A stretch of DNA of 41,514 bases, from IMG/VR virus record IMGVR_UViG_3300020021_000023, positions 1-41,514 of that record; one strand, written 5' to 3'. Made by a program: the position numbers and the translations under genes. Shown here piece by piece: positions 7,988 through 14,899 of this stretch. The DNA is from a virus. Below the pieces are notes generated by a model. That model was not told where the DNA came from and did no database searches. It was given only the letters and a program-made list of their open reading frames with translations. The stretch's first letter is position 1. Each line of letters begins with the position of its first letter.

Positions 7988-8523
7988 ACGATTGCCTCCG
8001 AGATCCGCTTATCTATAACGGGCAGTTTCCCTTCCAGGCGAAGTACGCAACCGGGCGCGTGCTCAACGTCGGCTGCAACTCGGACGGAGCGGGGTTCCGG
8101 CAACGGGGCGGGGTGAACATCGACTTGTTCCGCAAAGACGACCACACCGGCTGGGATCTCCCGGTCGACGCACAGGCCGACGCGCGGCGGCTCCCGTTCG
8201 GCAAGAATTCGTTCGATTCGGTTGTGCTGGGAGAAATCCTCGAGCACATGCAGACGCACGATGCGGTTGCTTCCTTGCGCGAAGCGAAAACGGTGTTGAA
8301 ACCGGGCGGGCGAGTGGTCGCAACCATTCCGCATGACGACCGCGGCGGGCCGGATCACATCCCGGAATACGCTCCCGGCATCGCGGCCTATCACTACCGC
8401 GAAATCACGCGGTGCGAGTTTTTCGATTGGATCAAGGCGGCGGGGCTCAAGCTGATCGTCTGGGGAAAAATCGTTCACGTGTGGGGCAAAGAGGGAACGG
8501 GGATTGTCGCGGTGTGCCCATGA
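7984..8523 (+). CDS. SAM-dependent methyltransferase (class I)
   Basis: The 179-residue protein starts with TTG, overlapping the upstream stop (TTGA), with AAGGAGG 7 nt before it. Motif I is VLNVGCNSDGAGF, an acidic residue follows in NIDLF, and FDSVVLGEILEHM with KPGGRVVATIPHD are standard class I features. The family methylates small molecules, sugars or proteins; with glycosyltransferases on both sides, sugar or glycan methylation is the best inference. It is slightly shorter than typical stand-alone members. Confidence 0.8.
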   Translation: MNDCLRDPLIYNGQFPFQAKYATGRVLNVGCNSDGAGFRQRGGVNIDLFRKDDHTGWDLPVDAQADARRLPFGKNSFDSVVLGEILEHMQTHDAVASLREAKTVLKPGGRVVATIPHDDRGGPDHIPEYAPGIAAYHYREITRCEFFDWIKAAGLKLIVWGKIVHVWGKEGTGIVAVCP

Positions 8524-8696
8524 TGAATCTCGACAAAATGCGCGCGCTTGCGTTAAGGGACACGTGCCCGATGTGTTTTGGAGAACTCGATACAGGCTGG
8601 GAATGCAACAACTGCGGTTACGACGCAAAGCCGCTTGTCGATGGTGAAAAGCTAATCCGGGGACCGATGGCAGGAGAGGCCAATTCAACATGCTAG
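8520..8696 (+). CDS. Double-CxxC zinc ribbon protein
   Basis: The 58-residue protein has CPMCFGELDTGWECNNCGYD, a four-Cys zinc ribbon. It is a close paralogue of the protein at 16569-16730, which shares TCP-CFGELDTGWECNNCGYDA. The C-terminus AGEANSTC is encoded by element-like sequence E4. The start overlaps the methyltransferase stop (ATGATG). The role is unknown; such ribbons often bind nucleic acids or protein partners. Confidence 0.75.
   Translation: MMNLDKMRALALRDTCPMCFGELDTGWECNNCGYDAKPLVDGEKLIRGPMAGEANSTC
8634..8683 (-). repeat. Boundary element E4, reverse, unpaired
   Basis: CTTGTCGATGG...GAGAGGCCAA. No forward partner was found upstream, since the preceding bases are inside the methyltransferase. 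It may be a cassette remnant. Confidence 0.55.
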
Positions 8697-9412
8697 ACCG
8701 AACCAAAAACATCGGAACTATCGGCTACATGGGCGGACTGATGAGCCTCCCCGAGCCGTTCGCCTGGTCCTTCGCGAATATGCTGCTGTTCACGCATGAA
8801 GCCGTTTGCCAACCGGGGGAACGGATCAAACCGGCGCGTACGGGCTATTCGTTCCATTCGGCGGGCCGGAACGACCTGGTGTCGCAAATCTCCGGGGACT
8901 GGCTGCTGATGCTCGACACGGATTTAGAGTTCGACCCGGATTTCGCAGCGCGGCTGATTACGATGTTCGAACGGTACAAGCTCGACATCGTGACCGGGCT
9001 CTACGCCTACAAGAATCACCCGGAAGTGGCAGTAGTCCACATGCTGAACGAAGAAACCGGACGGCATGAACCGATTTCGAAGTGGGATGAATCGGTCGAA
9101 TTGTTCGAGATCAGCTCCGCGGGCGCGGGGTGCCTGTTGGTCCGCAAATCCGTTTACGAACGGATCGTAACCGAACTTTATGAACCGCCGTTCCAGGTAA
9201 TCGGGGCCTACGGCGAAGACCACTCATTTTTCATGCGGGCGCGCAAGCTCGGCATCAAAGCGTATTGCGCGTGGAAGGTCCAGGCCGCGCATCTGGGCTT
9301 CAAAGCCGTCGAGCACAAGCCCGACCACTCGCTATCGATCTGTAACGAATACACGGTGTCCGGCTACGGCGCCGCAAGGCAAGGAGAGATTCAACATGGC
9401 AATGCAAGTTAG
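8690..9412 (+). CDS. GT-A glycosyltransferase (GT2-like)
   Basis: The 240-residue protein has GDWLLMLDTDLEFDPDF, a DxD metal and nucleotide-sugar site, and GEDHSFFMRARKLG, the usual catalytic ED region of GT2-like enzymes, then HLGFKAVEH. GRNDLV near residue 65 fits the acceptor or donor loop. It is coupled to the zinc ribbon gene. Together with the 6875 and 7984 genes it forms a glycan-modification block in the middle of the virion operon. Confidence 0.85.
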   Translation: MLDRTKNIGTIGYMGGLMSLPEPFAWSFANMLLFTHEAVCQPGERIKPARTGYSFHSAGRNDLVSQISGDWLLMLDTDLEFDPDFAARLITMFERYKLDIVTGLYAYKNHPEVAVVHMLNEETGRHEPISKWDESVELFEISSAGAGCLLVRKSVYERIVTELYEPPFQVIGAYGEDHSFFMRARKLGIKAYCAWKVQAAHLGFKAVEHKPDHSLSICNEYTVSGYGAARQGEIQHGNAS

Positions 9413-9746
9413 CTATTTGTGGCCGACAGCCGGAGCACCCCCGACTGGCGCGGTCGCTGCAAAAGTTTCCACGGTTTCGGTGGGTCTGAACCCGACTAAT
9501 TCGGGCGACACATCGCAAATCCTTACCCACGCCTTCAACCTCTCGAACGCGCAACTGACGCAAGGTTTCCCCTTCGTCTGGTTTGAACCGCTCGACTCGC
9601 TCGCGCAGGGCTCGAACTGGTTTCTGCTTTCGAGCGCACCGAATTTCGTGATCGTGGCCCGCGGAGCTACAACGGCTTCGCTCGACACAACGAACAATGT
9701 CCAGACCATCTGCCGCATGGAACGGATCTGGTCGGGTAGCAAGTAA
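9396..9746 (+). CDS. Small beta-rich protein, 116 residues
   Basis: Predicted mostly beta: NPTNSGDTSQILTHAFNLS, FPFVWFEPLDSL, NFVIVARGATT. It overlaps the end of the glycosyltransferase by 17 bp and has GGAGAG upstream. It is similar in style to the beta-rich virion proteins further downstream, but too short for the shared C-terminal pattern. A small capsid or decoration protein is possible. Confidence 0.65.
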   Translation: MAMQVSYLWPTAGAPPTGAVAAKVSTVSVGLNPTNSGDTSQILTHAFNLSNAQLTQGFPFVWFEPLDSLAQGSNWFLLSSAPNFVIVARGATTASLDTTNNVQTICRMERIWSGSK

Positions 9747-9754
9747 ACGGTTTT

Positions 9755-9859
9755 ATGTTGGCCTCGCCGAACAGTCCGGGACATCGAGATATGAAGGCTC
9801 GACAGTGTAGGATGTCTCGGATTTCGGCGCGGTGGGCACAACCAATTCAAGGAGGCTGA
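9755..9859 (+). CDS. Cassette leader ORF starting in E5
   Basis: A 34-codon frame opens as MLASPNSPGH inside E5 and stops 3 bp before the next ATG, with GGAGG in its last codons. It may encode a peptide or simply feed ribosomes into the 9863 gene. Confidence 0.35.
   Translation: MLASPNSPGHRDMKARQCRMSRISARWAQPIQGG
9758..9806 (+). repeat. Boundary element E5, forward
   Basis: TTGGCCTCGCCG...GCTCGACAG. The first ten bases of the outer block (GGCCTCGCCG) match its partner E6. Confidence 0.85.
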
Positions 9860-9862
9860 TAC

Positions 9863-10096
9863 ATGGCGGACGAACAGAAACCTGAAGTGCCGGAATTCGC
9901 GCAACCCCTGATCGACTATCTGGAAATGCAGTGGCATCCAGATCCGGCGCGGCATCCGGAGCAAGCCCAAAAGCTAATGGCTCTCCGCAGGGCGCTCGCT
10001 TTGCCCGATCCGCCAGAAGAAACGGCCCCTGTCGATGAAACGATAGATGACCTAGCCGCAAATTCCGGCGAGGCCAACAACCAGGAAGGAGAATAG
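9863..10096 (+). CDS. Small acidic cassette protein
   Basis: The 77-residue acidic protein (MADEQKPEVPEFAQPLIDYL...) is predicted helical, with EMQWHPDPARHPEQAQKLMAL. Its C-terminal ANSGEANNQEGE is read through E6. A GGAGG lies 8 nt upstream. It is the main gene of the E5-E6 cassette; function unknown. Confidence 0.65.
   Translation: MADEQKPEVPEFAQPLIDYLEMQWHPDPARHPEQAQKLMALRRALALPDPPEETAPVDETIDDLAANSGEANNQEGE
10029..10077 (-). repeat. Boundary element E6, reverse
   Basis: CTGTCGATG...CGGCGAGGCCAA. Pairs with E5 to bracket about 320 bp. Translated in frame as part of the 9863 protein. Confidence 0.8.
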
Positions 10097-10102
10097 CCCA
10101 CC

Positions 10103-10969
10103 GTGGCAACAACAACCAGAATCACCCGCGTCGTAGGCAATCGCGGACGCGCGTTCGGCTCTCCTTCCAGGAGAAACAAGAGATCCAAAAAACGGGCGAA
10201 GCACGCGGCCCGTCGCAATACCGGCGAAATCCTCGCGTACACGCTCGCAACCGGTAACCCCGGTAGAAAGGCAAAGAGAAAAAAGATGGCAATACGCAAA
10301 CGTAAGCTCAAGTTCGGTTCCGCGGCCTGGCGGGCGAAGTACGCCCACAAGCGAAAACGCACGAATCCAGGACGTCGACGGCGGCATCACGCAGTTTCAC
10401 GGCATCGCCGGCGGTCGACCCGGCCCAACCCAGGAAGGCGCAGCAATATGCGGCGAACACACCGGAGAAATCCCGGCGAGGGCAACATCAACTCGTACCT
10501 GACGAACGCAACCTTCGCAATCGTCGGTGCGATCGGCTCGCGGCTGGGCGCTCAGTTGATCCTTGGCGCCAATAACACGGGGCCGGTTGGCTACATCGCA
10601 AATCTGGCCGTCGGCGGCGCGGGCTGGTGGGTGGCCGAAAAGGTCATGAAGAACCGGGAAGCGGCGAAAGGCATCCTCACGGGTACGCTGATCGGCGTGA
10701 TTCTCCGGCTCCTGAACGACTACACGCCGTTCGGGCAGTACCTCAACAGTTGGGGCATGGGGGATTACCAGGTGCAAGGATTCGTGAATCCTCAAATCCT
10801 GGTCGATCCGACCAACAACTCGCAGGTTCTCGTTCCAACCGGATGGGGGGGCGCTGCGGCGCTTCCCTCCGGTGCTGCTGCGAGTCCGGTCATGGCGGGC
10901 GGCAATCGGGGCGGAATGGGCGCGGCAAGCTATGACGACGGCGGTTTATTCGGGCAGTCCAGCTACTAA
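10103..10969 (+). CDS. NPG-repeat basic protein with membrane segments
   Basis: This 288-residue protein (GTG start) has an extremely basic first half with repeated NPG motifs (GNPGRK, TNPGRRR, PNPGRRS, RRNPGEG) and FGSAAWRAKYAHK. It then has hydrophobic segments (FAIVGAIGSRLGAQLIL, GYIANLAVGGAGWWV, ILTGTLIGVILRLL) and a C-terminal module MGDYQVQGFVNPQIL shared with the 4859 protein. Part of the N-terminus is paralogous to the 6450 protein. A DNA-binding tail plus membrane anchors suggests it links the genome to an internal membrane or shell. This is inference from composition. Confidence 0.75.
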   Translation: MATTTRITRVVGNRGRAFGSPSRRNKRSKKRAKHAARRNTGEILAYTLATGNPGRKAKRKKMAIRKRKLKFGSAAWRAKYAHKRKRTNPGRRRRHHAVSRHRRRSTRPNPGRRSNMRRTHRRNPGEGNINSYLTNATFAIVGAIGSRLGAQLILGANNTGPVGYIANLAVGGAGWWVAEKVMKNREAAKGILTGTLIGVILRLLNDYTPFGQYLNSWGMGDYQVQGFVNPQILVDPTNNSQVLVPTGWGGAAALPSGAAASPVMAGGNRGGMGAASYDDGGLFGQSSY

Positions 10970-11001
10970 GCCGGGCAGTCCTCAGATCAACAGATTTCAG
11001 C

Positions 11002-11024
11002 TTCAAATTTAAAGGAGATTTGAA
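11002..11024 (+). promoter_or_regulatory. Hairpin presenting the ribosome binding site of the 11028 gene
   Basis: TTCAAAT (11002-11008) pairs with ATTTGAA (11018-11024), leaving the loop TTAAAGGAG with the Shine-Dalgarno core exposed. It lies 3 bp before the ATG of a candidate major virion protein. Loop display or mRNA stabilisation would suit high expression. Confidence 0.6.
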
Positions 11025-11027
11025 TTT

Positions 11028-11699
11028 ATGGGAGCAATTCCAGCAACAGCCGCCTTCATGGGCCGCAACACTAATGCCTTCGTGGCGAACACCGTCGATC
11101 AGGAACCGTATCTCTACTGGGATGCCGGAACGCTGATCACGGCGGCGGGATCGCAGGTACAGACTACGTACTTCGCGTTTGCGATTCCTTCCGGGCAGCC
11201 GAATCCGGCGCTCGGTGCCACCAACAACAACAACACGAAGTTGCAGACGAACATGCAGACGGGTAACCAGTTTCCCCCGCCTCGCTGCTTGCTGCTCAAC
11301 GCGATTTGCTTTCAGTACGCCTCGAACATGCTCAAAACGGACATCGACGCCATTGAGAACGGCGCGTATTTCGAGTTCAAAATCTCCGATAAGACCTTCT
11401 ACGAAGGATATCTGCGGGATTGCCCGGCGGGCGCGGGGCTGATGGGCGCTTCGACGAACAACGGCGAATCCGTCTTTACCAACGGCTGGCCTACTCCGGC
11501 GGGACGGCGCACTTTCGGAACGTGGGCAAAGTACATTCCGCCGTTGACGCGGTTCTCGATCAACGTATATTTCAACGGGTCGAATAACATCATTGCCGGG
11601 ACGGCGACGCCTCCGACGATGACGCCCTCGGGATCGGGCGGAACCGGAATGAACATCCGGATTGTGCTCGACGGTATCACCGCTCTTCCGGTGCAGTAG
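11028..11699 (+). CDS. Candidate major capsid protein (beta-rich)
   Basis: This 223-residue soluble protein has the strongest ribosome binding site in the operon (AAAGGAG). It is rich in Asn, Thr and aromatic residues and has alternating hydrophobic strands (FPPPRCLLLNAICFQYA, YFEFKISDKTFYEGYL, FSINVYFNG). Its C-terminal pattern (PLTRFSINVYF, then NIRIVLDGITALP) is shared in form with the 13369, 13850 and 15182 proteins. No HK97-type features (delta domain, protease, portal nearby) are seen. A single jelly roll is my inference, to be tested by structure prediction. Confidence 0.55.
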   Translation: MGAIPATAAFMGRNTNAFVANTVDQEPYLYWDAGTLITAAGSQVQTTYFAFAIPSGQPNPALGATNNNNTKLQTNMQTGNQFPPPRCLLLNAICFQYASNMLKTDIDAIENGAYFEFKISDKTFYEGYLRDCPAGAGLMGASTNNGESVFTNGWPTPAGRRTFGTWAKYIPPLTRFSINVYFNGSNNIIAGTATPPTMTPSGSGGTGMNIRIVLDGITALPVQ

Positions 11700-11719
11700 A
11701 CTGGGATTGTGGGGTTCGC

Positions 11720-11795
11720 TCCGGCCTGGTGTAATCGGCAAAAGCACGTCCAGGGGCATCCTTGGAAGATGTCGGTTCGAATCCGTTAGCTGGTG
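11720..11795 (+). ncRNA. tRNA-like sequence
   Basis: A 76-nt segment resembles a tRNA. The D-arm is GTGT-AATCGGCAAAA-GCAC, the anticodon-like stem is TCCAG/TTGGA, and the T-arm contains GGTTCGAATCC with the conserved TTCGAAT loop. Ends pair 5 of 7 (TCCGGCC/AGCTGGT). The anticodon loop is 8 nt (GGGCATCC) without T33, and the T-stem has a mismatch, so it is probably a decayed tRNA or tRNA mimic. CAT could be the anticodon remnant. Confidence 0.4.
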
Positions 11796-11864
11796 ATGAA
11801 CCTCACAGTTTGAATGGGCAGGGAGTGGCTTCTGGCCGCTACCCAAAACGCCTTGCCTGTTCTT

Positions 11865-11919
11865 TTGTCGGCCTCATCGGGCGTTCGCGTTCTGAGGGGC
11901 CTCCATCGTTCGACATGGG
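11865..11919 (+). repeat. Boundary element E7, forward (empty cassette, left end)
   Basis: TTGTCGGCCTCATCG...GTTCGACATGG. Its inner end GTTCGACATGGGCGGT is complementary, with one bulged T, to the inner end of E8 only 11 bp further on. Confidence 0.85.
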
Positions 11920-11940
11920 CGGTAGCTGTCTATAACCGCC

Positions 11941-11990
11941 CTGTCGAACCATCGGTATCCCATCTGGCCGGGATCTACGGGTAGGCCAGA
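11941..11990 (-). repeat. Boundary element E8, reverse (empty cassette, right end)
   Basis: CTGTCGAACC...GGGTAGGCCA. With E7 it forms a cassette of about 126 bp with no room for a gene. The variable part GGCCTACCCGTA (reverse complement) matches E1. Confidence 0.8.
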
Positions 11991-12007
11991 ACAAAAAGAA
12001 GCCCTCC

Positions 12008-12922
12008 ATGGCCTACACGCCCTTCACTAACGACTACTCCTCGGACATCGCAGGGCAGCAGCGTGCGCAAAACCGGCAAGCTTCACGCCGACAGCAAATA
12101 GCCCAAATCTTCGCGGACGGAAACAACGTTTTGGGTGGGCTGGTTCAGGAGTGCTGCTCCGATCCGGCCTTCGATGGGCAAGCGTTCTACGACGATACTT
12201 CAATCTTGGCCGCAAGTCTTGTGCCCGGGACCCCGGTAACGGCTGCGAATCCCGTCAATGGGATTTTGCAGCCGGCCGTACCTCTCACGCCGAACGACAT
12301 CCTCAGTAAGTCGCTGGGCTTTCCGGTTCGCGCTGGGGGTGGGAGATGGCCGCGGCCGCGCATCCCGGCAAGCTTTCTGCGCAACGGTGCGCGGCGCTAT
12401 CCGGATTACGGGCCGACGCTCGGGGCTCGAAGCTTGGTTCCAGATTGCCCGTGCGGGTTCGCCACTCAGCCGATTGTGATGTCCGCGCCTCAGCCTCCGG
12501 TATCGGTCGGCTCACCGATGCCAGCAGCTCCGCAGAATTGCCCGTATCCCGGTTGCTCGACGGGGAACATTTGCCTCGACCTAATCACCGGTTGCGTGTC
12601 GAATTCGCAGGTAACGCAGCAACAGGTGCAGGCTTGTACGCAGGCGGGTTATGCGACGTTTGGGAATTCAGGCACGTGGCTTTCGGCGATCATGCTCGGA
12701 TGCGGCGGAAATCTTCCTTACCTTGGGACTCCGTTGCCGAATCCTCCGCAGGCTGTGGGATCGATGGAAATGATGTTGCTGCAGGCGAATTCGAAGGGGG
12801 CGGCAGCGTCTTCGAAGGCGAGGGGCATGGGTGGGCTAGGACAATCTGATAATTCAAATGTCGGAGGGTTCTTGGCAGCGGTCGGAGTTTTTGGTATGCT
12901 CGTGTGGGCTTTGAAGAAATGA
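12008..12922 (+). CDS. Cys-rich surface protein with GLGQ motif and C-terminal helix
   Basis: The 304-residue protein has a Gln/Arg-rich helical N-terminus and a Pro/Cys-rich middle (VPDCPCGF, CPYPGCSTGNICLDLITGCV, QACTQAGY). A conserved GMGGLGQ follows, then a terminal helix (VGGFLAAVGVFGMLVWAL) ending KK. The GLGQ-plus-helix ending is the same as in the 1448-4855 cluster. Its TGA overlaps the ATG of a short MVWPTR leader. A membrane-anchored virion protein is likely. The start ATG lacks a strong ribosome binding site. Confidence 0.75.
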   Translation: MAYTPFTNDYSSDIAGQQRAQNRQASRRQQIAQIFADGNNVLGGLVQECCSDPAFDGQAFYDDTSILAASLVPGTPVTAANPVNGILQPAVPLTPNDILSKSLGFPVRAGGGRWPRPRIPASFLRNGARRYPDYGPTLGARSLVPDCPCGFATQPIVMSAPQPPVSVGSPMPAAPQNCPYPGCSTGNICLDLITGCVSNSQVTQQQVQACTQAGYATFGNSGTWLSAIMLGCGGNLPYLGTPLPNPPQAVGSMEMMLLQANSKGAAASSKARGMGGLGQSDNSNVGGFLAAVGVFGMLVWALKK

Positions 12923-12987
12923 TGGTTTGGCCTACTCGCGCAACGCACTGCGCGGCGGGTTTTGTGGGTTCGACATGGACGAATTGA
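12922..12987 (+). CDS. Short coupled leader ORF inside E9
   Basis: A 21-codon frame, MVWPTRATHC...VGSTWTN, begins at TGATG overlapping the previous stop and shares MVWPTR and VGSTW with the leader at 3104. Both are read through element sequence in the same frame. Confidence 0.4.
   Translation: MVWPTRATHCAAGFVGSTWTN
12926..12978 (+). repeat. Boundary element E9, forward
   Basis: TTTGGCCTACTCGCG...GTTCGACATGG, with an internal hairpin CGCGCA/TGCGCG. Pairs with E10. Confidence 0.85.
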
Positions 12988-13000
12988 GAGACATCACGAA

Positions 13001-13369
13001 ATGGGATCGGCGGCTATGATCATCCTTCGCCAGTTGTGCTGGTGGTTGCCGAAGTGCCGCAAATGTGGAAGCCGCGACCCTCTTTTCGCTGACCAATGTT
13101 TCAATTGCTCAGTCGCCGAATCGAAAGCGCAAATGTGGCGCGGCATCGCAGACGCTGCCGTTCAGTTGGCACCGTTGTTTGTTGAAGCTTTCACGCATCG
13201 AACCACCAGGAGCGTGCGACGCTTCGTGCGCAGAAATCCCCGGTTGCGATTGAAAGCCGCCCATTCCGATGAGTTGAAGGAATTGAGAAAAATGGCCGGG
13301 TTGCCTGAGTCCTCACCTGTCGAGCCTGCAAAGCCGACCGATGCTGCTGATAGCGGCGAGGCCAAGTAA
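13001..13369 (+). CDS. Zinc ribbon cassette protein
   Basis: This protein of about 122 residues has CRKCGSRDPLFADQCFNCS, a four-Cys zinc ribbon, after a WWLPK segment. A helical region and a basic patch (RSVRRFVRRNPRLRLK) follow, and the tail is DAADSGEAK, read through E10. The frame is open upstream through E9 (WVRHGR), so the true start could be TTG 12962, ATG 13001 or ATG 13016. Its TAA overlaps the next ATG. A nucleic-acid-binding accessory protein is plausible. Confidence 0.65.
   Translation: MGSAAMIILRQLCWWLPKCRKCGSRDPLFADQCFNCSVAESKAQMWRGIADAAVQLAPLFVEAFTHRTTRSVRRFVRRNPRLRLKAAHSDELKELRKMAGLPESSPVEPAKPTDAADSGEAK
13317..13366 (-). repeat. Boundary element E10, reverse
   Basis: CTGTCGAGCC...GGCGAGGCCAAG. 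Translated as VEP...SGEAK. GAGG sits 8 nt before ATG 13369. Confidence 0.85.
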
Positions 13370-13809
13370 TGACAGACGGAAAACTCACAGCAGCAAAGCT
13401 ACAAGCCTGCGTACGCTACAACTGCCCGCAGGGTAACTTCCTGCAACTGCCCTTCCCCGCTTCCATCTTCGAAATCGACTTGGACAACACGGACGGAACC
13501 GCCTTCCTCTCCGTACCAGGGCAGGAACTAAACGCGCCTCCAAGATACGACTGGCTGATCCACTCTTACTCCGCAATCGTGTCCCTGCCCTACACGTACA
13601 TGCGCATTCAGTGGCCGGATGGGCACTTTTTTTCAAACACTCCGGTAGATATCTGGTCGATGGTGCAGACGGGGAGAAACGGGCGGCTGTTTGAGCGTCC
13701 GAAGTTTATCGAGAAAAACGGCGTGATCCGGATGGACCTTGGAACGTCGCAGACTGATGTTGTGAACGTGAAGGTGTTTTTTGAAGGGTGTTTGTTGATT
13801 CCCGCGTAA
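13369..13809 (+). CDS. Beta-rich virion-like protein, 146 residues
   Basis: The N-terminal strand region (FLQLPFPASIFEIDLDN) and C-terminal pattern (NGVIRMDLGTSQTDVVNVKVFFEGCLLIP) match the ends of the 13850 and 15182 proteins in form: a GxxI-x-hydrophobic-D strand, then a strand ending F-x-G and a hydrophobic stretch. I read it as one jelly-roll-like unit. It starts at the ATG following E10 and is a core gene between two cassettes. Confidence 0.6.
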   Translation: MTDGKLTAAKLQACVRYNCPQGNFLQLPFPASIFEIDLDNTDGTAFLSVPGQELNAPPRYDWLIHSYSAIVSLPYTYMRIQWPDGHFFSNTPVDIWSMVQTGRNGRLFERPKFIEKNGVIRMDLGTSQTDVVNVKVFFEGCLLIPA

Positions 13810-13817
13810 AGTCTTTT

Positions 13818-13853
13818 ATGTTGGCCTCGTCACAGTTGAACGCTAAATCATGA
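13818..13853 (+). CDS. 11-codon leader from truncated element E11
   Basis: MLASSQLNAKS, with its TGA overlapping ATG 13850. It has the same N-terminus as the 16405 ORF, but the inner block of the element is missing. Confidence 0.3.
   Translation: MLASSQLNAKS
13821..13845 (+). repeat. Boundary element E11, forward, truncated
   Basis: TTGGCCTCGTCACAGTTGAAC. Only the outer block and the GTCACA class mark are present; no inner GTTCGACA and no partner. It looks like an excision scar or solo end. Confidence 0.6.
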
Positions 13854-14899
13854 CCAACGGCAACCCGTTACTCTCACGCTGGGCAGGCGACATGTACGCG
13901 CCCACCTGGGCAGGCATCTACAAAATGTTCCCCGGATTCTGCGATGTCGACTTCGATTATCCGTTCGGCAACGCAGGCGACTTCTTCTTCACGCAAACGC
14001 TCGGGCCTTCTGGCTCCGGCACGGAGTTCGCTTTAAAAATCCCGGTGAACATCGACACCGACGCCGATTACCTGGCGCGTGAAATCTACGTGGCGCCGAT
14101 CGCCGGTTCGACCGTGGGCGAATCCGGCGCGATCAACCCGCAGGACTTGAAAATCCGCGTGCGCGACGCCGACGGAAAAGCGATTACCTCGGACTGGGTC
14201 ACAGCTAACGACCTGTGCGGGCCGCTTGGTCCGTGCGCCTTGCCGTTGCGCAAAGGCGGGCTGATCCAAATCGACCTTTGGAACCAGGGCGACGGGACGC
14301 TAGTCGTGCAGATGGGTTTCAAGGGCTGGAAGCGTTTTCCTTGCAATGAAACGCAGGGCGAGATTCCGCCGTTCATGGTGCAGCGGCGCATGTTCTGCGT
14401 CGAGCAGCCGGGCCAGCGCTTCGAAGAGTTCGAGTACTTTTTCGAGTTCGCGAACGGCGCGAACGCTATGTATCCGCCGTGGGTGACGAACCTCCAGCCG
14501 ATTTCGCCGACTCAGATTTTCGCGAAGCTCTCGCTCCCAACTGAACAGGACGCTGATTTCTTGTGGCGCGGCACCACGGGGATGATCATGCAGGACGGCG
14601 GGCCTATTGCGCAGGTGCCGGACGCGTTCTTTCTGATCTTCTACGACCGCGACCAGGTGCCACTGCAAAATGTGGTTCCGCATCCGGGGATCAACCCGAC
14701 GCCTTCCGGACCCTCGGCCGACATGATCCTTTCTAACGGTGGCGGCCGCATGGCTCCGCACTGGCCGGAAATCTTTATCCCACGGGGCGGGGTGATTCCG
14801 GTTGATATTCTGTTGCAGGCTCCTGCGAGTGGGCTTTCGAGTGTGTCTTTTTCACTGAGGGGTTTTAAGGTGTATACCGATGGGGTGTGTGCGAGATGA
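13850..14899 (+). CDS. Internally duplicated beta-rich virion-like protein
   Basis: The 349-residue protein has two similar halves. Each begins with a D-A-D-(Y/F)-L motif (TDADYLAREIYVAP near 65; QDADFLWRGTTGMIM near 233) and ends with G-G-(L/V)-I-x-(I/V)-D strands and F-x-(L/F)-x-G-x-K (KGGLIQIDL...MGFKGWKRFP; RGGVIPVDI...SLRGFKVY). This is the clearest evidence for a repeated domain, consistent with two jelly rolls in one chain. It is a candidate capsid or penton-like protein. Its stop overlaps the next cassette gene (ATGA). Confidence 0.65.
   Translation: MTNGNPLLSRWAGDMYAPTWAGIYKMFPGFCDVDFDYPFGNAGDFFFTQTLGPSGSGTEFALKIPVNIDTDADYLAREIYVAPIAGSTVGESGAINPQDLKIRVRDADGKAITSDWVTANDLCGPLGPCALPLRKGGLIQIDLWNQGDGTLVVQMGFKGWKRFPCNETQGEIPPFMVQRRMFCVEQPGQRFEEFEYFFEFANGANAMYPPWVTNLQPISPTQIFAKLSLPTEQDADFLWRGTTGMIMQDGGPIAQVPDAFFLIFYDRDQVPLQNVVPHPGINPTPSGPSADMILSNGGGRMAPHWPEIFIPRGGVIPVDILLQAPASGLSSVSFSLRGFKVYTDGVCAR

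Noticed and set aside
11708-11800. A functional tRNA-Met
   Set aside because: CAT is present, but the loop length and position 33 are wrong and the acceptor stem pairs poorly; kept only as tRNA-like.
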